Origin: Apiospora phragmitis
Taxonomy: Eukaryota > Ascomycota > Sordariomycetes > Amphisphaeriales > Apiosporaceae
NCBI GenBank assembly: GCA_038363925.1
Contig: JAQQWL010000011.1
Location: forward strand, 8,618,001-8,682,000
Direction: 5' to 3'
Length of the DNA stretch: 64,000 bases
In this document: one piece after another, positions 1 to 10,817 of the stretch
How positions within the stretch are numbered: position 1 is the first letter of the stretch
Layout: every line of letters begins with the position of its first letter
Position numbers and translations under genes: made by a program
Notes under the pieces: generated by a model
What the model was told of the DNA's origin: nothing
The model's database searches: none
Seen by the model: only the letters and a program-made list of their open reading frames with translations

Positions 1-1
1 T

Positions 2-49
2 CTGGCGCTCTTTGACAAGTTTGCGGACGGCGTGGATCGCATGGTATGA
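2..49 (+). CDS. 3' end of an unidentified gene (partial)
   Basis: An open frame runs from the left edge of the window to a TGA at 47-49 and encodes the 15-residue tail LALFDKFADGVDRMV. The composition looks like an ordinary amphipathic protein end, and no other gene covers this DNA. Nothing identifies the protein. The call rests only on an open, protein-like short frame, so it could be chance. Confidence 0.3.
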   Translation: MALFDKFADGVDRMV

Positions 50-526
50 AAGGGATGGGAGCGTCGGTTCGGATTCTTGAGGGCGAGAGCGAGGGAGAGG
101 GCAGAATCTAGCAAAAAGAAATAGCATGTAGTATATAGATTTCCAACACCTGACAATTATACCTGTAAGGGGCTACTTGGGCTCATCCCTAAACCACCTG
201 CGCAGAATAGGTTAGGGCTGGCGCGAAAGGATTAGCAGGTGGCAAATCAGACGTGATTGCTAGGATAGCCCATGAACGTTGGGCATCAAAGTGAGGCGAG
301 AGTCAACATCACCGCCCTGGCATAATCCAAACCATGAGCAAAAGCATAGCAAAATGAATCCAAAAAAATCAAATCGTAAATGTTTAATGGGAAGAATCCT
401 GAATTACATGAAGCTCGAAGGCTTTCTTCTCAATGAACGCCAAGCGCTATAACTCCGTTTTGCCCCTTTTTCTATTGGCTACATCCTATCTCTCTAGGCA
501 GCACGAGGTACGACGGTCCGACCGTC
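50..526. other. intergenic, no feature seen
   Basis: AT-moderate spacer between the possible gene tail at the edge and the stop codon of ERB1. It probably holds the 3' UTRs of both. No ORF, repeat or RNA gene was recognised. Confidence 0.5.
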
Positions 527-3097
527 TTATGCCCATAAGCGGCACATACCATCGGCTCCGGCAGACACCAGCCATGGGTTGGTTGGGTGCCAGTCGATAT
601 CCATAACACCGAGATTACTAACCACCTTGTGACCCTTCAGCTGCTTCAAAGGCACCAGCGTGGGATCCGTCATCAGGTCGTTGTGGACGCGTCCATGGAA
701 CAACTGGATTGTACCATCGTCACTAGCATCCGCGAACAACGGGAAACTACGCGAATACTTGACCTGTCTGATGGCATTGGGATGGAAACGCATTGTCTTA
801 TACGGTCGGGCAGACAGCTCGAGATCATGCCAGAGCAGCCGACGATCGTAGGAACCAACGATCAGATGGTCTCCGGAAGCGGCGTGTATGTCGAACGAGG
901 AAATCCAGCGAGCTCCGGGTTGTATAGCCTTCACCAACTCCTGTTTCTGCAGATCGTAAACCCTGATGGTGCGTTGCAGGGCGACGAATAGGAGGGGCCT
1001 CGAAGGATGGAACTGAGCTGACTGTGCCAAGCCCGGAAGCTTACGGAAGGGGATTTGTGTGAGGTGCTTAGACAGTGTGTGGATCGCTACCGCAGAACGC
1101 TGACCGGTAGGCGATACAGTACAGAAGAAGTCGCCGCGTCTGTGCCAGTTAATGACCTTGACATCGGCGCGTACTGTGATCTTCAGAAGCACTCCTTGGT
1201 CCTCGAGTCGGGCTCCCGGACGAGCCCAAGTTCCAGGCGGGTCTTTGCGAGCTCCGTTGCTGGTCAGGGTGGCCTGCTTTCCATTGGTTGCGTATCCGAA
1301 ACCTGTGTCAAGTGCGGCCCGGTTCGCTTGCTGTACCTCTTGGTCCAGCATAGGCGGGATAATGAAGTAGACGTCTTGGCCTGCAGCAGCAGTAAGAATA
1401 GCACTTCCAGGGCGCCATCGGACCGCGTTTACAGGCTCGTCAGCGCTAATACGGATGCTGGCCATTTGCTTGCCACTGCGAAGCTCCCAGAATTTCACAG
1501 CACCATCATCACCTCCACTGGCCACCCATTCGCCGGTAGGGTCAATCGCCACAGAGCGAACTCTGGTGCCATGGTTGTACTCCACAGCACCAACCGTAGG
1601 AATGGCCTCAACTCTTCGGCACGGGGAAGTTTTGGAAGTAGCGAGTTTGGATCGATATTCAAGCGTGTTCTCCTGACACGAGGGGCGAGGTAGAGATCGA
1701 GACAACTGCAGAAATTAGTGAGTATTGGCTTTCGTTTTGTAATGGTAGAGACACATACCGTTCGAAGGTTTCCTTCACGAATATGTCGTAAGCAGGTACT
1801 TTGCGCAAAGCATCGTAGCCTTGAGGCAGATATGGCTTCTCCCTCTCCTCAGGGTCTGTCTCTTCCCATTTCTTCTTCTCATCTTTGTTCGGGAGATACT
1901 CAGGGGGAGGACTGGCAATGATCGTTAGTTACGCGTACGGAGTCAGAAAGCGAAAAGAGGAGTGCATACTTGTATGACAGGTCAAATCCTGGTGGCGCCA
2001 CCTTCGGAGCCGGGATGTGCATCACATGTGGTGGTTGCGCTTGTTCGTTCGCCCATAAATCGTACATTTCTTCCTCCTCGTCTTCCTCCTGCTCCCGTTC
2101 CTCCGGAGGCTTATACGGCTGTATGCGGCCTTCACGGATTGCCCGAACAATCTTCATGATTCGTTGTTGTTCATGTTTACTCGGCAAGAATCGGCGCTTT
2201 GGCTCGGGGGCTGCCGAGATAGGCATGGTCTCCTCTTCGTGAGTAAACCACGGAACATACTCAGGGTACGGGTCGTAGCCCTCTTCCGGTATTTCCTGCA
2301 TCTGGACACGGCGCAGAAGCTCCAATTCGTCCCGGCTCAGGTTCAAGGGCTTGCCAGTGGCAGGGTCGGTAAGTCCGGTCCAGCCCTGGGGGATCTCGAT
2401 ACTTAGATTCTTTATTAGAATCGTGTCCGCGACCAAATTATACCTTAAAGTAGCTTACCTATCCAGGAGAGCATCAAGAGCCTGGCCAGTGGCTGGCCTC
2501 ATAATCTTTTTGCCGTCAATGTTGTAACCGATCTTTTACTGTATGTTAGCTAGGCAACCCAAAGCAGTTTCGATCCATGAGCTCACATGTGGGTATTGAT
2601 CTAGAACGAGCAGTTAGCAAACATGAACAACGATGTTACGGTTCGTAGAAGCGTCAGGTGTCCCTCGAGACCCTGAGGCTAATTAACCCCCAAGAATGAT
2701 GTATAGTCTTACCGTAGAACTTTAACGGGATATTTCCTATGGTGTTTTCCGGATCTTGCGCGTCGGAATCGTCGGAGTCGTACACAGGGTCAATTTCGTC
2801 GTAAACGTAACGCTCGCCGCCATTGGCGTCCTTCTCGACCCGGTACCGGGGCCCGTCATTTTCGTCGACATCCTTCTCGTCGATGTCTTCGTCGGATGGT
2901 ACCTCGTCGCTGTCGAGATCCTCATCTTGGCCATCGACCTCTTCGGCCTCGTCGTCGCTGTTCTCTTCGTCCTCCGAGTCGTCGGAGAGCATACCTTCCA
3001 GAACACCATCGCCGAACTCATCGTCGGAGAAAGTAGCAGCTTCGGCCTCTGCCGCAGCAGTGGAAGCCTTGCGCTTCAATTGCGACCGTGGAGCCAT
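527..3097 (-). CDS. erb1: Ribosome biogenesis protein ERB1 (BOP1 homologue)
   Basis: Nucleolar component of the ERB1-YTM1-NOP7 (PeBoW) complex, needed for 27S pre-rRNA processing and 60S assembly. Six exons on the minus strand: 3097-2713, 2600-2587, 2532-2459, 2401-1970, 1911-1759 and 1705-527; all junctions are GT-AG. The product is about 745 residues: an acidic Asp/Glu-rich N-terminus (about 20-110), a BOP1NT domain (about 130-390, including [14 protein letters not shown] and LYLAPRVRR) and a C-terminal WD40 propeller. Exon 2 is only 14 nt. The frame breaks at about 1600: upstream reads ELRPF, downstream reads [11 protein letters not shown], and one missing G in the GG at 1599-1600 would join them. 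With that base the coding total is 746 codons exactly. An indel error is more likely than a dead gene, because ERB1 is essential in yeast. Confidence 0.93.
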
Positions 3098-3411
3098 CTT
3101 GATCCTCGGTTGCGTATTTGGACAAAAAGTCGTTGCGCAGGTCGACTTTTACTGCACTTGAACGCCGTCTAATTGGGCCTGGGGCTTGGCCAGGAACTTT
3201 TTTCGAGCTAGGTGGGGTCCCTAATGTTTTCTGCCGTCCAGTAATTATTTGGTTTTTGACCGCCTTCCAACTGGACTAGCATGTCTACAAGCAATTGACC
3301 GCCTGGACTCTCGAAAGTCGAGACTCGACTTCCAACCGTAGAATCTGCCATGAGCAGTCAATTTCTAATCTTTGAATTTCCCGATAAGAAAATTTTCAGT
3401 TAACTATCATT
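3098..3411. other. ERB1 promoter region / tRNA 5' flank
   Basis: 314-bp spacer upstream of ERB1 (minus) and of the tRNA-Ala gene (plus). It presumably contains the ERB1 promoter and 5' UTR. No distinct motif or ORF was recognised. Confidence 0.4.
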
Positions 3412-3493
3412 GGGGTTATAGCTCAGTGGTAGAGCGTTCGCTTTGCATCTGCAAACTTGCGAAAGGCCCTGGTTTCGATCACCAGTAGCTCCA
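3412..3493 (+). tRNA. tRNA-Ala (anticodon TGC) with 10-nt intron
   Basis: The cloverleaf can be folded by eye. The acceptor stem GGGGTTA pairs with TAGCTCC and contains the G3-U70 pair that marks alanine tRNAs; A73 is at 3493. The D arm is GCTC-AGTGGTA-GAGC. The anticodon stem is TTCGC/GCGAA, enclosing TT-TGC-A, a 10-nt intron (TCTGCAAACT) at the canonical position after base 37, and a final T. The T arm is CTGGT-TTCGATC-ACCAG. Without the intron the tRNA is 72 nt. One oddity is that the last T-stem pair is T53-A61 rather than the nearly universal G53-C61, which also weakens the B-box. Confidence 0.93.
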
Positions 3494-3729
3494 GTATCCG
3501 TATCATTTGTGGGATTTTGATTTTGACTTTCACGTTCGTTTTACACTCTCTATTACCAAAATAGTTGCTGTGTTTTAGTTTTTGGCACTGATGATAAAAC
3601 GGTCTAGAAATATGGAACCAATCTCTTATATTTCAAACTGACAGATAGCCACAGCAAAACCGCACTCAGTACATGGAACACTAAACCGCATCATTCTGGC
3701 ACTTGCTGACCACGAGAACTAGACCAGCA

Positions 3730-4589
3730 TCAAAGATCCTCCACCTGCCGGGACTTCTTCTCGTACTTGATATCCTTGATGTCGGCAGTGCTCATGACCC
3801 GAACACGCGAGCTACGGATCTCAGGTCGGGACAAGATGGCCTCATACAAGGGTGCGAACTCTGTAGTGCTCGTGACTCCATGCTGCTTCGCATCTTCGTC
3901 AACCTCGACTCGCATGGCGAGATAAATCTCGTTGAAGCGCACGTTGGTTTCCTCATTCTCGCGGCTAGCGGCAGTCGCCATGCTGAACAGGGGACCTTGC
4001 GTCATGGCCGGCAAAGGCCACCACCCCAGGTCGCCCATAGCCCCGGTACAGATGGTGTACGTTGCTGGCTTGCCCTGTTCAAGCAGGTAGCCAATGGTGT
4101 CTCGATAGGCAACTGCGGCATGTCTGGTCAGCGAGGTGCGATCTTACCAAGGGGGAGAACGGCGCTCTCAGCCTACAGAAGTTGGACTCGAAGCCCCTTG
4201 ACATATTGTCGCGCAGTAGTTCGGTGGTGATGTCCTGCAGGGCAGTTGGGATATAGTCGGCGCCAACTTGACGATGAAAATATTTATTAGCATAAATCAA
4301 TCAACACGACACTTAGTAGGAGATGTAACTCACCGCAGGTAAAGACGTGCTGGAAAGATGGCAACTTCCCCGCCCGCACCTGTTCGACAACACCTCTCAC
4401 TCCTGAGTCCGAGACCACATCGGCTTCAACAAAGGTAACCCCTTCCGAAGTCCCAATGTTCTTGACGAGTTTCTCGCCCGACTTCTGGTTCCGCACAACT
4501 GCTAGGACTTGTCGCTTCGAGCGCAAGGCAGCAGTGACCGCGAAAGTGCCAATGTTTCCGGTCGCCCCGACTACCAAAACGGTTTCCAT
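3730..4589 (-). CDS. NmrA-like / NAD(P)-binding Rossmann family protein
   Basis: Probable cytosolic NAD(P)H-binding protein of the atypical short-chain dehydrogenase group that includes NmrA. It could be a reductase or a redox sensor; the substrate cannot be told. Three exons: 4589-4334, 4266-4177 and 4112-3730, giving 243 codons (242 residues) with no frame problem. The N-terminus has the dinucleotide-binding glycine motif GATGNIG (residues 8-14) after a hydrophobic strand, and an Arg/Lys-rich segment (RNQKSGEKL) typical of NADP-type folds. The middle reads NFFAYRDTIGYLLEQG across intron 2, and a conserved block RENEETNVRFNEIYLAMRVE follows. The second intron was placed at 4176-4113 (GTAGGC...GCAG) because only that junction keeps this block in frame. 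Confidence 0.8.
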
Positions 4590-5784
4590 GGCTGCTGTTT
4601 TTGGGGATGTTTCTTTAGAGTATGGCTTCGTTCAGGTGTCTGAGTCTTGATGGTTCCCTAATATCACAGCACTCACGGTCGGATCAACGAGTCTTTATAG
4701 GGAGCTGGTTACATTGCTTACTTAGCCGACTCCAGCAGATGCTGGCATTGGCGATATACCTGGTACAGTACAGTGGTATCCTTCCTGATGGCTTCAAATA
4801 TTCCGTTCGCGGTGTTCCGTTCGCGGTGATATGTTAACTCGCGGTTCTTGCGTTCACTTCGGAGTATTGCTATAACCGAAAAGTCCGGTTTCATTTGTCA
4901 TCGCAAATCATCAAATTCATGCCAAGATGGTAAAGAGCGAAAGACTTGCCGAGGCAGTATGCCACGCTGTTGTTCGGGTCGTCTTACATACAAGCTACAG
5001 CAAGGTTCGTGTGTGATTCATAATCATTCTAAAGTTCGAAATGAACGTCACTCTGCGGGGGACCCATAATGATCTTATGCATGGTTGGGCTACGATCTTG
5101 AAAAGCGGGATATGCCTTGGCCACTACTTAGGGAGGCATATCGCCAGTCTCAAGGCTATGCACCAGTCGCTGTTCCACGTAGTCGGTACATATTGGTGTC
5201 TTGGCGTTAGTGTCGGCAGTATGGAGAACTGGTCAATGGAGTGGACGTATGAGATCGTGGATGCCGCCTTCCCAGAAGTATGAAAAGTACACCTTGTTTG
5301 ACCAGATCGTCGCTGACCTGTAGAACACCTGGCATAGATAATGGAGTTTCTTCAAATGCTCCTAAAAATGAAGGCTGCCGGATCGCAGTCATCAAATTGA
5401 CCACAACTGGAAGTAGTTGGATACAGAAAGAACATAGCGAGACCGGAGACCGTCGTGTCTGTTATCTCCATTGACGAGGAGTAAGGACGGGAAGGCCAGA
5501 GCACGCCAGACGGTTAATAACACACTGCCGGGGTTTGGGGTGGGGTATCCGAAGTGGGAGTCAGTCGCAATAGTCCGCGTACTTTAACCCGCTACGACTA
5601 AAAAAACTGCAATTGGAGATTCGAGGAGAGATTGCGGCGAATGTCCGAGATAGCTGTCTTTTTGATCTATGTGACTGCATAATATTATATAGTCCTAAGA
5701 GAAAAGAGGCTGGATCTTCGGCTTCCATAGGAAAAGATTGTATCTTGCTTGCTCTCTTCTTTATTTGCTGTTATTCCCAGCGCC
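4590..5784. other. intergenic, no gene recognised
   Basis: 1.2-kb spacer between two divergent genes (NmrA-like, minus; FAH, plus), so it must hold both promoters. Several short ORFs of 60-80 codons occur but have no protein-like pattern. A short duplication near 4800-4825 (ttccgttcgcggtg twice) is visible. Confidence 0.5.
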
Positions 5785-6933
5785 ATGCCTGCTTTCTCAG
5801 TAAGTACCTCATCGGCTTGCGGTGGATCCTGCTCGTCGCGTATGTTACCGACGACTTTGGAGGGATCCCCGTGACAACTTCGATTTCATACAGGCTTGTA
5901 TGCTAATATGGACGGATCAACCTATAGCGTCTCGTCCGCTTCCTCGCCAGGGATGGCAGAGTTTACTATGGTGATGCCCTTCTGCCCCGTGGTGTCACGG
6001 ATATCGCCAAGACCCGGCAGGCCCGCATTGTCACGGGCGATATCTTCGGCAAGCACGAGGTGACCGACCAGGTCGCCGATGTGCGTCTTCTGCTAGCACC
6101 TCTTGCTTTGGAGGACGTGAAGACGGTCCGGTGTCTGGGATTGAACTACGAGAAGCATGCCCACGAGGTAGGTACCATTACCCAGCCCAGCCCAGCCGAG
6201 ATAACTTGATCATTGGTTATGCGCCATTTGCTGAAACATTAGATTACAGTCGAAGATGCCCATCCCGAAATACCCGGTGCTGTTCTACAAGCCGGTGACG
6301 TCTCTGGCCGGACCAACAGATCCCATTCCCGTGCACCAGATCGCCCAGGAAGAAGCCGGGCTGGACTACGAGTGCGAGCTCGTCGCCGTTATCGGCAAGC
6401 GTTGCTCCGACGTGTCTGAGGCCGAGGCCCTCAAATACGTGCTTGGCTACGCCATCGGCAATGATGTCTCGCACCGGGACTGGCAGATCAAGCGGGGCGG
6501 CGGCCAGTGGTCCCTCGGCAAGGGCTTCGACGGCTGGGCTCCGTACGGGCCGGGGATCGTTTCGAGCGACCTGATCAAGGACCCGCAGACCCTGAAGATA
6601 GCGACCCGAGTCAATGGTCAAACCGTCCAGGTAAATAAAGTGTTCCCCGTTACGCGAGAAGGAGCAATCACTGAACTCAGCTTACTAAATCGTCTACAGG
6701 GGGAGAACACAGCGGATATGATCTTCAATGTGAAGCAGACGATCTCATTCCTCAGCAAGGGCCACACACTCCTGCCCGGAGACTTGATCTTCACAGGCAC
6801 GCCGTCTGGGGTCGGCATGGGTCGGGAACCGAAATTGTGGCTCAAGGACGGCGATGTGGTCGAGGTTGAACTCGAGTCTGTGGGAACTTGCACTAACACG
6901 GTCGAGTTTGCCAAGGAGGCCGCTAAGCTCTAG
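5785..6933 (+). CDS. Fumarylacetoacetate hydrolase (FAH) family protein
   Basis: Metal-dependent hydrolase or decarboxylase of the FAH superfamily, similar to the FAHD1-type acylpyruvate hydrolase/oxaloacetate decarboxylase branch; the exact substrate is inferred only from family. Exons: 5785-5799 (MPAFS), 5928-6167, 6250-6630 and 6700-6933, giving 290 codons (289 residues), typical for the family. Visible landmarks are RLVRF after intron 1, CLGLNYEKHA, the metal-ligand region EAGLDYECELVAVIGK, the NDVSHRDWQ motif, the GQWSLGKGFDGWAPYGP loop and the C-terminal GDLIFTGTPSGVG. Intron 3 (6631-6699) is 69 nt, a multiple of three with no stop, so unspliced RNA would insert 23 residues. It is called an intron because it has GTAAAT and CTACAG ends and interrupts a conserved stretch (NGQTVQ to GENTADMIF). 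Confidence 0.88.
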
Positions 6934-8101
6934 GGGTGGCCGTACAGGTCACCTAAATATATGAGCTCATAATTGCTTCGTCTCGTTCTAGCGAGTTCTT
7001 GGGCTGGTTAACTCAAGTAGGTTTTAGAGACCCCAAAAACGAAATGGGCACGATTTAAAATCAGATTATTGGAACGATGGATGGATTGACTCTATAAGTT
7101 GGTCCAGTGAAAAGAAAACCTGTATATGGCTATGAACCCTGGCAAGGCTTTCTATACATAATTGATCAAAGCCTCGGCGGCAAAGTCGGCAACTACAAGG
7201 CTTCGCTTCTGGTGTGATGGAAGGTATTGCCTTATCTGTCGTTTGATTGCGGCTGTTTTCCGTTGTGGAATCCTTAAGTCGCAGCTGACAGGTTGGAGAG
7301 AGCACGCTAGGTTGATCATGCACATGGTGTTGGTATTGGCGTGGGCGGAGCAGCTTTGGTGTTAGCACCGCCCACAACAACAGGCAAACCAACGGCCACC
7401 ACGGTCTGCGGTTGTGTACAATCCTCACTGCCTCTTATCAGGCACTTGTCTTGAACCCACATGAAACCAAGGGTGATCGAGCACATATCCAGCGCTGTAC
7501 CTCGACGCTACTTCCCCGCCATCAGCTCCCACATGCCGACTTTGCCAATCAGCCCGCAGTGTGGCTTAAGGGGTTGCTGCCCCGGTGACTACTCTAGGCA
7601 AGGCTCAATTCAAGCACTGCGCTAGAATTCCAGAAGGAATCGTTATAGGACAAGGGGCCAAGTGCGAGTCTGTTCCTGATTGCTGCACTTGGCGAGCAGC
7701 CTGCATCACAAGTGGGCTTCTCCTCACCATCATCATGCCTTGAGAGCCGACCTAGTGCGGCTGAGACACGTTAGGCTCTCTGCCTGCGAAGGCCAAGATC
7801 GCAAACCAGCTCAAGTGTCAAAAGCGGGTTGCCGCGGTACCGAACATCCATTCTCAATATTTCTAAATATGTATTAAAGCGCCGTGGACTGTCTTACTTT
7901 CCAGTATTGGTTGTCGTCCACTCGGTAAATGATACACCTTTTTTCGAGTATGATTCTCAGGCTCAGATGGCATCAAGCTTCCAGATAAATAACCACAAAG
8001 ACCAACATCAGTTTGAATATTACTGAACGCAGGCGCGGGGAATGTAAGGACAAGTTTGTTTCGCTTCCAATTACCATACATGGAACGGTCAGCCCTCACA
8101 C
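6934..8101. other. intergenic, no gene recognised
   Basis: 1.17-kb spacer after the FAH gene and before the RBR ligase gene. The short ORFs inside have no recognisable protein pattern. It presumably contains the FAH 3' UTR and the RBR promoter. Confidence 0.5.
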
Positions 8102-10717
8102 ATGAGCTCCGAGTCTCTACACCTTGCTGGCGATCTCGCTGTAATTGCCACTGCACTAGTCGCATATAAGGTGTTTGTTATGTTGCTGGTCCCATCCAAG
8201 CAAGACGACCAAGATACTCCGGCAACCGCAATGACCCAAGCTCCCGAGGGAGCTCAGCCAAAATGGAAGGGAAAGGGAAAGGAGATCATTCGAAAACCAG
8301 TTCCGACAAAAACATCTGTGATTGACGATGACACAGAAGAGGATGAAGATCCGGTGGATTGGACCCAGTACGAGCCACCGGAGGGGCTGAAGGACGCCTA
8401 TGATGTTACATCTGATATCATTCAAAATCTCCTGAAAGAGTCTATTGACAGGGTCAAAGCCCGTATAGTCGAGGAATCGGTACGCAAAACCGAGGAAGAA
8501 GCCTTTAAGCTCGAGGAAGATGGGACAAAAGGGAAAGGTGTTGAGACAGGACAGACGGAAGACGAAGCACCACAGGTTGCTCAGCAAGAACAGAGTACTG
8601 ATGGATCACTATCAGACGCGATGACTCCGGTGTCCGAGACCAGCCATCGTCAATTGGGCTCCGCCTCTGTCAACTTTGCCGGGACAAGACTGACAATAGA
8701 CCAGCACGGTCTATTAAGGCCAGCCCCTGTTCCTAGCAAATTGTTCAAGCGCTCGCTCCTGGGATTTCTACGCCGCCTGAACAACGGCGACAAAGCTGAG
8801 TCTAGCAGTGCTGCGGCCTCGCGTACTCGAAAGATTAACTCGGCGTCAAGCTTGGATTTGGATGCACGTTTAAACGCACTGCTGGCTGGGAAGCGACACG
8901 GCCAGGGTGTCCGAAACGAAAGCACCCCCGAGAGCAGTGCTGATTCCAGCTCCTCTGTCCACAAAGAACAAGTGTAAGCTGCCCCCCGTGATCCTCAAGC
9001 CACCGATCTCGCGTTGATCATATCTTTAGGAATGTGTCTCTTGCCTTGATGACTTCGATCCCAACGAGATGGTGAAAGCGCCCTGTCACAATTACTGCCA
9101 GGACTGCTTCACGCGCCTCATCACCTCGGCCTGCGAACACGAGCAGCACTGGCCGCCCAAGTGCTGCCTCAACACGATCCCCGAGCCGACCAACCTGACC
9201 TTGACGGACGAGGACCTCAAACAGCGGTACCGCAGCCGGGCCGAAGAGTGGAACCTGCCCGTGTCCGAGCGCGTGTACTGCCACCAGCCCGAGTGCAGCG
9301 CCTGGCTCCGGCCGGCCCAGATCGACCGCGCCCTCAACACCGCGCGGTGCACCGCGGGCCACTCCACCTGTACGCTATGCCGCGGCGCACAGCACGAAAA
9401 CCTCAACGCCGACGGCCACGGCACCTGCCCCCAGGACCGCGACGTCCAGCGCACCGCGCAGCTAGCCGAGGAGGCCGGCTGGCGTCGCTGCCCCGGCTGC
9501 CACGCCTACGTCGAGCACAGCGACGCCTGCCAGCACATGACGTGCCGCTGCGGCGCGCAGTTCTGCTACGTGTGCGGCGCGCGCTGGCGTACCTGCAACT
9601 GCACCATGGCGCAGCTGGCCACCATCAAAGCCGCAGGCCGGCGCCGGCAGGAGCAGCGCGCGCTGCGGCAGGCCCGCGACGAGTCCGAGGCCGCCGAGGC
9701 CGTGCGGCAGGTGGCCGAGTTCGAGCGCGAGGAGGCGCGCAAGGCCGAGCTGCTGCGGCGCGAGCGCGAGCGGCGCGACGTCGAGCGCCGGCGCTGCGAG
9801 CTCGAGGCGCGCATCGCGCGGGAGGAGGCCCGCCGCGCCGCCGTCGAGGTCAAGTTCGCGGGGCTGCGCGACGCCCTGGAGGAACTGCACGTCCTGCAGC
9901 ACATTGGGATAGCGCAGGGGCTCGAGCGCCGCGCCGCGGTTCGGCAGCACGAGGCCCAAGTGGCTCGGGCTGCCCTCGGCGAGAAGAACAACGCGGCACG
10001 CGAGAAGCTCCACGCCGACGCGGTGGCTAAACTGACTGCGTGCGAGAAGGCCCTGGACGGGGAGCTAGCGGCGCGTATTAAGGAAGAGCGCCGGGTCGAG
10101 GACCAGTACCTCGCGCAGCTCCAGGCGCATTACCGTTGTCTTAGAAGCACCAAGAAAGGCAAAGAGAAAGAAACTAGAGATGCCGGGGCACAAGCAAGGG
10201 CCGGGGGCAGATGCGGTGGTAGCGAGGGCGGACCGCGAGATTGAGAAATCGATGAAAGCACTACGCCGCCGAAACGACGAGGGCTTCGCGGCGTGGCGCA
10301 AGTGGAAGGACGGCGAGTGGGAGACATACCAGTACCGCGTGCTCGAGGGGCGCGATCTCCGGCTCGAGTCGCTCGACGTCGCGGAGACCCGGCTGGACGA
10401 GTCGGCCGAGCGGGGAGCGCGCGGCGTTCAGGAAAGAAAGGAGGGGCCAACTGCAGTGGGTCGACGTCGTGGTCGAGGTGCGGCAGAAGATGCTGGCCGA
10501 GATGGAAACGGACGAGACGGAAAACGGCGGCGAGGATATTGCGGAGTGGCTCGCCGAGCAGGAGGCGATTGTTGCTGTGGCTCTAGAGGACTCAACCCCT
10601 CCTCCTCCTGGTCCTTCTTCTCCTTCTTCTTCTTCTGGGCCTAATCGGCCTGTTCCTGGTTCTGTGTCGCCGCTCCAGAGACCAGGAACTCCTGTACCTC
10701 CCCCCTGGTCGATATAA
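8102..10717 (+). CDS. RBR-type (RING-IBR-RING) E3 ubiquitin ligase, membrane-anchored; frame broken
   Basis: Probable RING-between-RING ubiquitin ligase, which takes ubiquitin from an E2 onto its own RING2 cysteine before transfer. Exon 1 is 8102-8971; the intron is 8972-9029, with a weak GTGTAA donor chosen because it keeps phase; exon 2 is 9030-10717. The N-terminus has a hydrophobic segment (about residues 10-30) that could anchor it in a membrane, then an acidic, low-complexity region. RING1 starts at Cys292, the IBR follows, and RING2 starts at Cys444 with the motif SDACQHMTC; Cys457 (codon 9528-9530) is the expected catalytic residue. After this comes a long Arg/Glu-rich coiled coil and a Pro/Ser-rich tail. 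Two one-base excesses, placeable at AAA 10171-10173 and GGGG 10412-10415, shift the frame. As written, translation ends at 10244; with both corrections it is 851 residues. No substrate can be named. Confidence 0.82.
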
Positions 10718-10817
10718 TATGGCAGTAAGAACCTTACGATGATTAGATAGATGTAACAGCAATATGATATATCAACTCCTATTTGGACTCAAAGATTATG
10801 GCCAAAATGACTTGAAT

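Noticed and set aside
4079..4300. Minus-strand reading of the NmrA-like middle exon running on to LVRSHLADQTCRSC
   Set aside because: It reads through the second intron. The junction 4177/4112 restores NFFAYRDTIGYLLEQG in phase, whereas using the GTAAGA at 4147 would give a 34-36 nt intron and the wrong frame.
10180..10717. A separate small gene after the RBR ligase
   Set aside because: Its composition is a direct continuation of the Arg/Glu-rich coiled coil; two one-base shifts explain the frames and make the total a whole number of codons.
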